A model generated the notes under the pieces. It had not been told where the DNA came from, did no database searches, and was given only the letters and a program-made list of their open reading frames with translations. This document shows positions 41,139 to 49,735 of a DNA stretch of 64,000 nucleotides, piece after piece. Source of the DNA: an uncultured Collinsella sp. (GTDB taxonomy: Bacteria; Actinomycetota; Coriobacteriia; Coriobacteriales; Coriobacteriaceae); the NCBI GenBank assembly GCA_900541145.1, contig UQIH01000004.1, forward strand, positions 56,885 through 120,884. The letters are read 5' to 3'. Position 1 is the stretch's first letter. Every line of letters begins with the position of its first letter. Made by a program: the position numbers and the translations under genes.

Positions 41139-41576
41139 CTACAGATACGGAATCGACTCGTGAATCAATTCGGCCATGTTATGAACGATTCGGCCGCTGT
41201 TCACGACTTTGATTTTAAAATCCTCGCGACCAAAGTCCATCACATGATAGAGATTCACAACGAGCTTGCGGTCTTTCGCCATGTCGAGAATCCACTTGGC
41301 ACAGTTGTCACCACAGGTAGAAGCGTTAAAAATATGCTTACGATCAAATCTCATAAGCAGCAGCGTTTTCACGCCACCAGAAAGCTGGAGTGGGGAGATG
41401 GATCCAAGCACAGGGCTTTCGATGACGTTTTCGGAGACAACAACCGATCGATCGACATCTTTAATTATCGAGACTGCATAGGGATCCGTAATCCAAGAAG
41501 ACCGGTAAGAGTTTTTGAAATATGTCGCTGTGTTGTAAATCGCTTCTGGCATATCGCCAAAGTAGACGCTTAACAC
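41139..41576 (-). CDS. DUF4869-family protein, module copy 2
   Basis: A 145-residue paralogue of the protein at 32840-33289. The blocks S-V-Y-F-G-D, L-G-S-I-S-P-L-Q-L-S-G-G-V-K-T-L-L-L and N-A-S-T-C-G-D-N-C-A occupy the same residue numbers as in copy 1. The frame opens with a TTG at 41588, but a GTG at 41576 has GGGAG at good spacing and aligns with the copy 1 start. The stop is directly followed by the ATPase gene. A TAATAT box stands shortly upstream, after the rmlA terminator, so the pair probably has its own promoter. Confidence 0.75.
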   Translation of the reverse strand: MLSVYFGDMPEAIYNTATYFKNSYRSSWITDPYAVSIIKDVDRSVVVSENVIESPVLGSISPLQLSGGVKTLLLMRFDRKHIFNASTCGDNCAKWILDMAKDRKLVVNLYHVMDFGREDFKIKVVNSGRIVHNMAELIHESIPYL

Positions 41577-41620
41577 ATCCACTCCCAATCATATTATCTT
41601 TATGGTCAACGTAATCATAA

Positions 41621-41653
41621 CGAAAGGGGCCACCAGATAAACGGTGACCCCTA
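41621..41653 (-). terminator. Terminator of rmlA
   Basis: A 10-bp stem with one mismatch (41625-41634 with 41643-41652) followed on the minus strand by TTTCGTT, 19 bases beyond the rmlA stop. It separates rmlA from module copy 2. Confidence 0.6.
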
Positions 41654-41671
41654 AAAGAAAACAAGCTGGCG

Positions 41672-42571
41672 CTAGTACTCGCGCGGGCTGTTGACGATCT
41701 CGCCGGCGGCGACCTTCTTCAGGTGCTGCCCGTAGACCGACTTGCCGTAGGCCTTGGCGGCCTCCTCGAGCCCGGCGGTCGTGATCCAGCCGTTCTCCCA
41801 GGCGATCTCCTCGGGCACGGACACGGGCAGGTCCTGGGAGTGCTCCACGGCGCGGACGAACTCCGCCGCCTCGTGCAGGCTCTCCATGGTGCCGGTGTCC
41901 AGCCACGCGTAGCCGCGGCCGAGGGTGACCACGGACAGCGTCCCCTCCTCCAGGTACATCTGGTTGAGCGTGGTGATCTCGAGCTCGCCGCGGGCCGACG
42001 GCTCCACCCTATGCGCCTTGGCTGCCACGTCGCCCGGGTAGAAGTAGAGCCCCGTGACGGCATAGGAGCTCTTGGGCTCGGCGGGCTTCTCCTCGATGGA
42101 GACGGCCCTGCCCCCGCGGTCGAACTCCACGACGCCGAAGCGCTCGGGGTCGTCCACGTGGTAGCCGAAGACCGTGGCGCGGCCCGACTCGGCGTTCTGG
42201 ACGGCGCGCGTCAGGTGGCGGGACAGGCCGTTGCCGTAGAAGATGTTGTCGCCGAGCACGAGGGCGCACGGCTCGCCGGCGATGAACTCCTCGCCGATGG
42301 TGAATGCCTGGGCCAGGCCGTCGGGGCTCGGCTGCTCGGCGTATGAGAGGTTCACGCCGTAGCGCGAGCCGTCCCCGAGCAGGCGCTCGAAGTTGGGCAG
42401 GTCGGTCGGGGTGGAGATGACCAGGATGTCCCGGATGCCCGCCAGCATGAGGGTGGACAGCGGGTAGTAGATCATGGGCTTGTCGTAGACCGGCAGCAGC
42501 TGCTTGGAGGTCACGAGCGTGAGCGGGTACAGGCGCGTGCCGGACCCGCCGGCGAGGATGATGCCTTTCAT
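41672..42571 (-). CDS. rmlA: Glucose-1-phosphate thymidylyltransferase
   Basis: First step of dTDP-L-rhamnose synthesis: makes dTDP-glucose from dTTP and glucose 1-phosphate. The 299-residue protein has the nucleotidyltransferase opening L-A-G-G-S-G-T-R-L-Y-P-L-T, K-Q-L-L-P-V-Y-D-K-P-M-I-Y-Y-P, L-G-D-N-I-F-Y-G, and E-K-P-A-E-P-K-S-S-Y-A-V-T-G-L-Y. The ATG at 42571 follows AAGGAG at seven bases. A longer frame to 42622 runs through the upstream stem-loop and is rejected. Codon use is very GC-rich, like rmlB and rmlCD, although it is now separated from them by module copy 2. Confidence 0.96.
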   Translation of the reverse strand: MKGIILAGGSGTRLYPLTLVTSKQLLPVYDKPMIYYPLSTLMLAGIRDILVISTPTDLPNFERLLGDGSRYGVNLSYAEQPSPDGLAQAFTIGEEFIAGEPCALVLGDNIFYGNGLSRHLTRAVQNAESGRATVFGYHVDDPERFGVVEFDRGGRAVSIEEKPAEPKSSYAVTGLYFYPGDVAAKAHRVEPSARGELEITTLNQMYLEEGTLSVVTLGRGYAWLDTGTMESLHEAAEFVRAVEHSQDLPVSVPEEIAWENGWITTAGLEEAAKAYGKSVYGQHLKKVAAGEIVNSPREY

Positions 42572-42606
42572 AACATAACTCCTTAAAAAATAAAGCAGCC
42601 AGACAT

Positions 42607-42658
42607 TGCATGCTTGCGGCAACGTTAACTTAAAGGTCTACGTTGCCGCAAGTATGCA
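42607..42658 (-). terminator. Long stem-loop between rmlA and the large glycosyltransferase gene
   Basis: A 19-bp stem with one G-U pair (42607-42625 with 42640-42658) and a 14-base loop begins 24 bases after the glycosyltransferase stop. There is no clean T run, so it may end transcripts with help from a factor or protect a 3' end. Confidence 0.55.
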
Positions 42659-42681
42659 TCCATCACATTAAAACTATAGTA

Positions 42682-44958
42682 TCAGTCATATAGGCGAACG
42701 ACTCTATCCGTCAGTTTTGACCAGTCCCTCTCCTCCGCAGTCTTCAATCCCCCGTCATACAGCGTCTTACGAAGACCGTGATCATTAACGATGCGATTAA
42801 TGCAGCTCACCGCAGCATCAATATCTCCCCGGTCATAAAGCAAGCAATTCAATCCGTCGCGAAGGAACTCTGCATTACCTCCATTGGGAACAGCAACAAC
42901 AAAGCCGCCGGTCGCCATCATCTCCAGCGGGGGATATGAAAAACTTTCGAGAATGCTTGTCTTCAATAAAATATGACACTGGTTATAGATGTCTGATATT
43001 TGATCATGCGGTACTCTACCGAGGAAATTATCAATACGGTACCAAGGCTTCTTTTTACCAGTGTAGTTCATGTACCAAATCTCATATCTTTCAGAGTCAA
43101 GCCTTTCCACTACCCTGAAAGCTTCATCAACATTTTTATAATCAGAACCGCAATCCCCCTCAATTAGAATCCTAATTTTGGGCAAAGAAAAATCGCGCAC
43201 AGAATGAGGGAACGCAGCAAGGTCAAGTCCGTTTGGCACAGACTTACAATCCTGACCGAACCTGTCCTGAAGCCATTCCTCACACCAAGGCGAAATTGTC
43301 AAATAGTCAATATCATTATTCAAATACGTGGCATTTGCTTGAAGGCGCAGTCTATCTCCTGGAAGATAAAAATCGGTCTCCAGATTCTGGACCAAGTACT
43401 TTTTCTTACCAATACGTGGATAGCGCCTAACAAAATCAAGAGTGTCCCAAAGGGTTGCAACTGCGGTATCAATTGCACCCGACAAAGGACATTTATCGAG
43501 CTTACCGCTAGGAACGACACGATTAAGAACAGGAATACGATGTCCGAAAACTTCAAGCCACTTTGTTGAATCATCAGTATTAAGCAACAATACATCAACG
43601 CCAGCGTCTTGAAGAATGCACAGATGCTTAAGGGCGACTAAGACACCACCGCTAGTATTCACGCTCGGCATGACCATTGCGAGATTGGGAGATTGTTCTT
43701 TTACAATAATATCTCGGATTGCTTTAGCAGCCGAAACAGTAGTGCAGTGCTCATGGCAGTATAAATATGCAGATTCGCCGACGCTCTTCCTAAGATCAGA
43801 ATCTAATATCAGACGATTGAGGGCAGCACACCAGTCCTCAACACAATCGCAGAGAAATCCAGTAACGCCATCCTGAATCATCTTCTTAAAGGCGCCAACA
43901 TTGCTAGCAACCGTAGGAACCTTAACAAGCGATGATTCAATCCATTTATTCTCGGATTTAGCTCGATTGAATAGAGTATTCTCCAAAGGAGCGATATTGA
44001 TATCACAGGAAGCTATATAATTTGGAAGCCGACGCCAATCGCAAAATGGGAACGTGACAATACGTTCAGAAAATGGCATCAAGTCATCAGGAACATCGAG
44101 TTCCCCGCCCACCATCAGGGTGACGTTGTGATGAGTCTCCATTACCTTAGATAATGCTGGGAGCACTGAATTGAAATCTGCATTATGGGTAATACTTCCG
44201 CTAAAATAGCCGATTCTGATTTCCTGAGTTTTCTGTTTTTCATCCCTTCGCTCAACCGCTCGCTTATAGGGAACCCTATCCTCGGGCAAGACGCTTGAGC
44301 TTTGCAAGCTGGGGAGTACATCTCGACGATAGATAGCAATATTCGAATAATCAATCATCGATTCAGATGCTACATTTCTATTTATATAGACCCTGGGAAC
44401 ATATTTTTTTAGTTCTTCCGCCATACCCTCAGTAGTAGTGATAGCGCAATCGCAAAGCTTCAGTGTTTCACCCATTCGCCTGACTCCATCGTCATAGCAA
44501 GACTTATCATGAGCAGTCATTGCATTAACGAACGGAATAGAATCGGTATAAGCAGTGTCGATAACCAAATCATCAATGTCATAAATAACACGCTTATTGA
44601 GTTTTTTTGCCTGCCTAATTAAAGATTCAACTTCATCACTTAGGGGACAACGGAAAATAATAAAAGTACGCGCATGCCTAAGAATATCCTTTTCCATCTC
44701 CCAGGCATTAACCTTTTGGACCGTTAAGCCGGCAGCCTCAAGTTCCTCAATCTGATGATCGACACGGTACCTAATAGGATGCGGAACGGAATAATCACAT
44801 CCATTAATAAAAATAACATCAAAAAAAGAATTGTCTTGGCGAGAGCCAAAATCAAATCGAGGCCTATGCATTGAGAGTACATGGGAGACCTTCTTGGGGA
44901 CGTTATAAAAGCCCTCTTCTTTAACGGTGTAACCAATGCCCTCAAGAAGGTTCAACAT
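42682..44958 (-). CDS. Two-domain GT-B glycosyltransferase (WsaF/rhamnosyltransferase-like)
   Basis: A 758-residue protein with two glycosyltransferase modules in a row. The first half carries R-I-G-Y-F-S-G-S-I-T-H near residue 255 and, about 60-75 residues later, the segments I-A-P-L-E-N-T-L-F-N and S-E-N-K-W-I-E of GT1/GT4-like C-terminal domains. The second half has R-I-L-I-E-G-D-C-G-S-D-Y-K-N-V and L-K-T-S-I-L-E-S-F-S-Y-P-P-L-E-M-M-A-T-G-G, close to WsaF-type rhamnosyltransferases. Two linkages could be formed by one enzyme. It is AT-richer than the rml genes and begins the low-GC glycan block. AGGAG precedes the ATG by ten bases. The acceptor is unknown. Confidence 0.75.
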   Translation of the reverse strand: MLNLLEGIGYTVKEEGFYNVPKKVSHVLSMHRPRFDFGSRQDNSFFDVIFINGCDYSVPHPIRYRVDHQIEELEAAGLTVQKVNAWEMEKDILRHARTFIIFRCPLSDEVESLIRQAKKLNKRVIYDIDDLVIDTAYTDSIPFVNAMTAHDKSCYDDGVRRMGETLKLCDCAITTTEGMAEELKKYVPRVYINRNVASESMIDYSNIAIYRRDVLPSLQSSSVLPEDRVPYKRAVERRDEKQKTQEIRIGYFSGSITHNADFNSVLPALSKVMETHHNVTLMVGGELDVPDDLMPFSERIVTFPFCDWRRLPNYIASCDINIAPLENTLFNRAKSENKWIESSLVKVPTVASNVGAFKKMIQDGVTGFLCDCVEDWCAALNRLILDSDLRKSVGESAYLYCHEHCTTVSAAKAIRDIIVKEQSPNLAMVMPSVNTSGGVLVALKHLCILQDAGVDVLLLNTDDSTKWLEVFGHRIPVLNRVVPSGKLDKCPLSGAIDTAVATLWDTLDFVRRYPRIGKKKYLVQNLETDFYLPGDRLRLQANATYLNNDIDYLTISPWCEEWLQDRFGQDCKSVPNGLDLAAFPHSVRDFSLPKIRILIEGDCGSDYKNVDEAFRVVERLDSERYEIWYMNYTGKKKPWYRIDNFLGRVPHDQISDIYNQCHILLKTSILESFSYPPLEMMATGGFVVAVPNGGNAEFLRDGLNCLLYDRGDIDAAVSCINRIVNDHGLRKTLYDGGLKTAEERDWSKLTDRVVRLYD

Positions 44959-44971
44959 GAAACACTAACTC

Positions 44972-46450
44972 CTAAAACGCAGAAAGAATTGAAATAAAGT
45001 CAACAAATAGAATAGTACTCATTATCAATGAAGAACCAAGCAAGACATGTCCTTCAGAACTTGATTTTATCGGTCGCAAGATATTCAACAGAACCGGAAG
45101 GACCAGTGGGAATAAATATCGTCCTTGGACCCCCATGATAATATCTTCACGCTTATCAACAGTAAGAGTCCAGTTCCTCATCGTCATAACAATCAGGAAG
45201 AAATTGACGAATACAACAGCAATCATTACAAAGCGATCCGTACTGCAGAATAATTTTTTATTATTCTCATCGTTATAAAACAGAACAACGGACTGAAGAA
45301 TGATGTAAAGCCAAAAACAAAATGGCCAAACATTAATCGAAAGAGCGCCAAGATTGTAACCTGCATAGGATTGAAACCAGAATGGCCCCATCTCCCAAAT
45401 AGACTTAATAAAGACCTTTGCGCAATGCAGCGGCGCTCGCATCAAATCAAAAGAATCTGGCATGAAACTACCATGATAAAGAGACACGAACGCACAGCTC
45501 GCAACAAAAGCTATCGCAAAGAAGGAAAAGATGAACTTTATATAGCTGTCTGTTCCTTTAAGTTTTTTCCAGTGAATAAGATTCAAGAGTACCAACGGGA
45601 AAAACATTATCTTTGAAAGAAGCAGTAAAACGGATAACAGTATTAACGCCAGCAGAGATCGATATGAGTACAACGAGTCCGCATAAATCTTAACAACTAC
45701 AGCAACGTACAAAATGGCAACAATGTTTGCGACAGAATCAGCCGAAACAGACGCTTCCTGCTGCAATAAAATGGGATTTAGTAAAAAAATCAAAACAGCA
45801 TTTTTACCAACTGGCATCAGTTTGATTATCCAATAAGCCGCGAAGCAATATATTAATCCAGCGCACACGCGCGAAACTGAAAGGGCCACAAAGGCATTGA
45901 AACCCGTTTGCTGCGCAAATCCTAGAATTACTCCCGGAATTAAATAAAGATGAGGGTAATAGCTCCCCAAATACGTATGGCACACAAAGACGCTAGACCA
46001 ATCGGTAGGCTGAGTCATTGCATTAAAATAATCTGCATACGATGAAGGAAACTGACCCAATTGGAAGCAAGAGACAACATCAAAGCCATTGCCGTTACGA
46101 GACAATAAGGCGGCCGCCTGCCAAATATGAGAAGCCTCGTCTGGAACATTAGCGGGCAGCATGAAAAGGCCAAAAGCAGTTACAGCGGGCACACCAATCA
46201 CCACAAAGCAAATTGCGGGATTGTGCTGCTCTTTAATTAATAATAGGACACCAACGAACAAGCAGGCGATTAAGGGCAGAGCCGAGAGCCATAGCCCAGG
46301 CAATCCGATAGCGCTGGCTTTAAAGGCGCAATAGTAGAAAAATCCCAAGCAAAGAGAGAGTGCAGCTATAAGTGGATAAACGATAAACGTCAGAGCTTTT
46401 CGATAACTATCAGATAGTTTCAGATGACCAGTAAAGGTATCTAGATTCAT
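44972..46450 (-). CDS. DUF2142 polytopic membrane protein
   Basis: A 492-residue protein with about 12 membrane helices. The marker of DUF2142 is seen early as N-V-P-D-E-A-S-H-I-W-Q-A-A, and the following loop H-T-Y-L-G-S-Y-Y-P-H-L-Y fits the family. Members occur in surface polysaccharide clusters and resemble GT-C glycosyltransferases or polymerases, with the acidic pair in the first external loop as the likely active site. No dedicated Wzy polymerase was recognised in the window, so this gene is a candidate for that role. It lies 13 bp upstream of the two-domain glycosyltransferase. Confidence 0.7.
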   Translation of the reverse strand: MNLDTFTGHLKLSDSYRKALTFIVYPLIAALSLCLGFFYYCAFKASAIGLPGLWLSALPLIACLFVGVLLLIKEQHNPAICFVVIGVPAVTAFGLFMLPANVPDEASHIWQAAALLSRNGNGFDVVSCFQLGQFPSSYADYFNAMTQPTDWSSVFVCHTYLGSYYPHLYLIPGVILGFAQQTGFNAFVALSVSRVCAGLIYCFAAYWIIKLMPVGKNAVLIFLLNPILLQQEASVSADSVANIVAILYVAVVVKIYADSLYSYRSLLALILLSVLLLLSKIMFFPLVLLNLIHWKKLKGTDSYIKFIFSFFAIAFVASCAFVSLYHGSFMPDSFDLMRAPLHCAKVFIKSIWEMGPFWFQSYAGYNLGALSINVWPFCFWLYIILQSVVLFYNDENNKKLFCSTDRFVMIAVVFVNFFLIVMTMRNWTLTVDKREDIIMGVQGRYLFPLVLPVLLNILRPIKSSSEGHVLLGSSLIMSTILFVDFISILSAF

Positions 46451-46505
46451 AACTCTACAACTCCGTCTCGATAAATGTTCAACTTACGCCGGCATTGTTG
46501 CAGCG

Positions 46506-47300
46506 TCATAAAGAATTGCTTCTCATGCTAAGCGAATACAGGCTACAGACTATTGGAGCAAACCACTTGGGCCAGAATTTTTGAAGCATAGTTTCATCCT
46601 CCGACCTCCTTGTATCATCTTTAATCAACGCCGTGGTCTCAGAGCCTTCATGAATTCGATGAAACATTAAAACCTCGGGAGAATAAACGAAAGATCCGTC
46701 GATTTTCGAGAATCTTTCCCATGCCTCCCAGTCCAAGTCACATTTCATGTCTGTCATAAATAACGGTGTCTGTAAGATGCTTAGATTAAATGTCACAGAA
46801 GGACAGCAGATGGCGGAACCGAACCTCAGGATATCCCTTTTATCCTTAACCGATGAAAGAGCGCCGTGGCGAGCAAACTTACGAAGTAAAATTCTCTTAA
46901 TTTTCAGAATAAGGAGGTTTTCTTCATATACGCCATTTCTTATCTCACCATAATTAGAAAAGAAGATTAAAGGTCGATCCGCTTCTTTCATAGCCCGCAG
47001 CATAGTTTCCGTATAACTAGAGCTATAGATATCATCCTGATGAGCTATAGTCACAAGCTTTGTATTTGAATTCGCAATAGCACAATTCCAGTCATGAGAT
47101 ATGCTAGGCGACCCCTCGTTAACAATTACCGGAATCGAATAATTAGACGCTATACGATCAATATAGGAATTAGGAGTTGACGTCGATATAAGGATATTAC
47201 TTCGGGTGCTTTGGTTCACTAAAGAATCTAAACAGTCAGACAAGTACGGAGACTCGCCGTATGCGCACAATACAAATGTATGATCTTTTGCCAAGCACAT
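46506..47300 (-). CDS. Family 2 glycosyltransferase
   Basis: A 264-residue GT-A glycosyltransferase. It has F-V-L-C-A-Y-G-E-S-P-Y-L at the N-terminus, the donor-binding region N-E-G-S-P-S-I-S-H-D-W-N, and the metal motif T-I-A-H-Q-D-D-I-Y. Near residue 190 a D-W-E-A-W-E segment resembles the acceptor region. The frame opens at 47348, but the ATG at 47300 has AGGGAG upstream and gives the normal family start. It begins five bases after the DUF2304 stop. Sugar specificity can not be read from the sequence. Confidence 0.8.
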   Translation of the reverse strand: MCLAKDHTFVLCAYGESPYLSDCLDSLVNQSTRSNILISTSTPNSYIDRIASNYSIPVIVNEGSPSISHDWNCAIANSNTKLVTIAHQDDIYSSSYTETMLRAMKEADRPLIFFSNYGEIRNGVYEENLLILKIKRILLRKFARHGALSSVKDKRDILRFGSAICCPSVTFNLSILQTPLFMTDMKCDLDWEAWERFSKIDGSFVYSPEVLMFHRIHEGSETTALIKDDTRRSEDETMLQKFWPKWFAPIVCSLYSLSMRSNSL

Positions 47301-47304
47301 GGCA

Positions 47305-47655
47305 TTACTCCCTATTTTTTGATTCAAGCTCTTTTTCAAGCAATGCAATTCGTTGAGTTAAGTTAGCAATTGCAGAAGATTGTTTACTTGACAGACATGC
47401 CATAGAAAGAACAATGCATATCAAAAATAAAAACCCTAAGACAAAAACAAAATTGGCTGGAGTCTGAAAACCAAATAAACTTGAAATGAAGTAAAGAGGT
47501 TGCGGAAAGAGGCCGCATACCAACAAAACCAATGCAAGAACAATCCAAAGAAGTGAATACTTGAGCTGAAGGCTATCCTTTAATACAAGACGCAGCACAA
47601 AACAAAGCAAAACTAAACAAGCAGTAATGACACCAAACTGTAAGGAAATATGCAT
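47305..47655 (-). CDS. DUF2304 small membrane protein
   Basis: A 116-residue protein with three hydrophobic helices and a C-terminal coiled-coil tail (A-N-L-T-Q-R-I-A-L-L-E-K-E-L). The segment L-K-Y-S-L-L-W-I near residue 30 is typical of DUF2304. Members are usually encoded directly beside a DPM-like family 2 glycosyltransferase, as here, and may anchor or assist it. AGGACGG precedes the ATG. Confidence 0.8.
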   Translation of the reverse strand: MHISLQFGVITACLVLLCFVLRLVLKDSLQLKYSLLWIVLALVLLVCGLFPQPLYFISSLFGFQTPANFVFVLGFLFLICIVLSMACLSSKQSSAIANLTQRIALLEKELESKNRE

Positions 47656-47666
47656 AACAACCCGTC

Positions 47667-48362
47667 CTAATTCGAGAATGAAGAGATGATAATCGCCAAA
47701 GTAACCTTTATCATGTAATAAATGCTACTAAAACCAGAAATTGACGACTTTCCCCCCTGTCGTTCTTTCATTACGACAGGCACTTCTGTAACGCGAAGGC
47801 CCTTAACCATAGCCGCAACAGCAGAATCCGGCTCCGGATAGTCTACGGGATATTTTTTACAGAACAGATCTATGGCCTTAGATCCACATGCGCGAAAACC
47901 AGAAGTGGGGTCGCTAACACGAACGTGAGTTGTAAGATGAATTACCGCAGAGAGCCATCTAATTCCAAGACGCCTCAAGAAGGTTGACTTGAAGCCTTCA
48001 GATTCCTCAAGAAATCGCGATCCGATAACTAAATCAGACCCATTATTTATTTCATCAAGCAAGCGCGATATGTAATGGGCGTCATGCTGCCCATCACCAT
48101 CAACTTGGATGTCTACATCATAGCCAAAGCGTTTGGCATATTTGTGTCCGGCTTGAACCGCGCCTCCAATGCCAAGATTCTGCGGTAAATCCAGGACATT
48201 AACCCCCGCATCGCGACAAACACGCAAAGTGTCATCAGTGGAGCCATCGTTAATAACTACATAATCGTATCCAGCTTCCTCCACAGAAGAAACCGTATCT
48301 AAAATGTTCGCCTCTTCATTAAAAGCTGGGATGATAACCAGCGCTCTTAATTCATGCATCAT
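47667..48362 (-). CDS. Family 2 glycosyltransferase, polyprenyl-phosphate sugar synthase type
   Basis: A 231-residue GT-A protein resembling dolichyl-phosphate mannose synthases but with only a short hydrophobic C-terminus. It shows I-I-P-A-F-N-E-E, I-N-D-G-S-T-D-D-T, V-D-G-D-G-Q-H-D (metal motif) and D-P-T-S-G-F-R. It probably charges a polyprenyl phosphate with a sugar. The DUF2304 gene follows at 11 bp and may supply the membrane part. GAGG stands six bases before the ATG at 48362. Confidence 0.85.
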   Translation of the reverse strand: MMHELRALVIIPAFNEEANILDTVSSVEEAGYDYVVINDGSTDDTLRVCRDAGVNVLDLPQNLGIGGAVQAGHKYAKRFGYDVDIQVDGDGQHDAHYISRLLDEINNGSDLVIGSRFLEESEGFKSTFLRRLGIRWLSAVIHLTTHVRVSDPTSGFRACGSKAIDLFCKKYPVDYPEPDSAVAAMVKGLRVTEVPVVMKERQGGKSSISGFSSIYYMIKVTLAIIISSFSN

Positions 48363-48439
48363 CTGAATCCTCAGTACAAAATATCAATCAAACAGCCCAA
48401 GTCGAACTGAAAAACCCTATCGAAACAAGGAGAGCGAAT

Positions 48440-49714
48440 TTACAGTTCGGATGTGACAGATTGCTTCGCCTTCCGATTTAATAGGTTAATTATACAAAGG
48501 AAGGAAAATAATAATCCAAAACCGTATGCCACCAAGATAATGATATTGATGACATTTGCATCAGAAGCAAATACCGGATTCACAAAACAATAACGAGAAA
48601 GAAACACGGCCAACGCTAACGAAGCGGCACCAGAAATCGTGCCAATAATCGGTTTCCCAAATGCAATAAAGACATCAATAGTGAAAAAGTTCAAACCAGT
48701 GAATGCGGTAGCAACGAGTGCCAACGGAAGATAATCTGAGTGAAGGCCAACTTCTTTGCCATAAATAGCAGTAAGCACAGGTTCGCCTATGAAAGCACTA
48801 GCCATGGCACACATCGCCGTCAAAACGAATACGGAAACGAGCATCTTAATAAATACTAAGCGTAATCGGTGAGTTTCGTTTTCTCGCCACATTGCCGAAA
48901 TAGGTCCAAGCAGGGGGGCATATAGATAAGATACGAGAGCCTGAATTACGGCAGTCGGAGTGGCAACGGCGGCATAAAAACCCAACGCCTCATTTCCATA
49001 GGAAAGGCCATAGAACTGTCTTGTTACGCTAACAACAGCCGTGCACGCAAGAGATGCAACAAAACCGGGAAAGCAGATACGCGACAATTTGATAAGGGAA
49101 GTAAAATCAAAATCAGGTATAACGGCACAAAACCGTTTTGTCATTCTAAAATCATATGTAAGCACAACAGCTATGGTAACAAAAGCCATTGAAGCAACGG
49201 CTATTACCAAGTTATCAAATAGCAACAAGCACAACGAAAAGGAGACTAGAACTCCTACGCCACGAACTATTTGAGAGATAGCCGCAATGTCCAATCTGTT
49301 GTTTACCTGATCCACACCGTGAAGAACATCGACAAATGAATCACCAGCTTTAAATAGGCAATAAACAGCAACAACTGCCCAATCGTTGAATGCAACAGAG
49401 ACTAAACAATAGAAGAAGCAAATTACACAGGCAAGTATTGTTGCAACGATTCTATGAGCGATAAAATTCCCAGTCGTAAAATCAGAATAGCTCTCAGAAA
49501 CCTGAACGGGGCGCGCTCTAAGCAAAACAATGGTCGCAAAAATATTACCAACAGACATAGCCACAGCAAGGCTACCAGACATGCTAATGTCGGAACCAAG
49601 CGTCACCACAAGAACAGTAATCAGCCAGTTGCAAATCAAATACGCCATCGAGCCGACGCTGTTCCAAACAAGACTCTGCTCAACAGAGAGTTCTTTCGTT
49701 TTTCTATTAGACAC
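48440..49714 (-). CDS. Wzx-like polysaccharide flippase (MOP superfamily)
   Basis: A roughly 424-residue membrane protein with about 12 hydrophobic helices in the MATE/MOP pattern. The N-terminal segment S-L-V-W-N-S-V-G-S-M-A-Y and the repeated Y-G-N-E-A-L-G-F-Y and Y-G-K-E-V-G motifs are typical of oligosaccharide repeat-unit flippases. It would move lipid-linked units across the membrane. The frame opens with a GTG at 49720, but a GTG two codons later at 49714 has GGAG at proper spacing. The region therefore holds both a Wzx-type and an ABC-type export route. Confidence 0.82.
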   Translation of the reverse strand: MSNRKTKELSVEQSLVWNSVGSMAYLICNWLITVLVVTLGSDISMSGSLAVAMSVGNIFATIVLLRARPVQVSESYSDFTTGNFIAHRIVATILACVICFFYCLVSVAFNDWAVVAVYCLFKAGDSFVDVLHGVDQVNNRLDIAAISQIVRGVGVLVSFSLCLLLFDNLVIAVASMAFVTIAVVLTYDFRMTKRFCAVIPDFDFTSLIKLSRICFPGFVASLACTAVVSVTRQFYGLSYGNEALGFYAAVATPTAVIQALVSYLYAPLLGPISAMWRENETHRLRLVFIKMLVSVFVLTAMCAMASAFIGEPVLTAIYGKEVGLHSDYLPLALVATAFTGLNFFTIDVFIAFGKPIIGTISGAASLALAVFLSRYCFVNPVFASDANVINIIILVAYGFGLLFSFLCIINLLNRKAKQSVTSEL

Positions 49715-49735
49715 AATCACTCCAGCAGTGGATCA

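Noticed and set aside
40155..41576. Module copy 2 as a transposon or insertion sequence
   Set aside because: There is no transposase, and no terminal inverted repeat or target duplication was recognised at its edges.
42572..42622. Upstream extension of rmlA
   Set aside because: The added residues come from the stem-loop at 42607-42658 and the ATG at 42571 has a well-placed AAGGAG.
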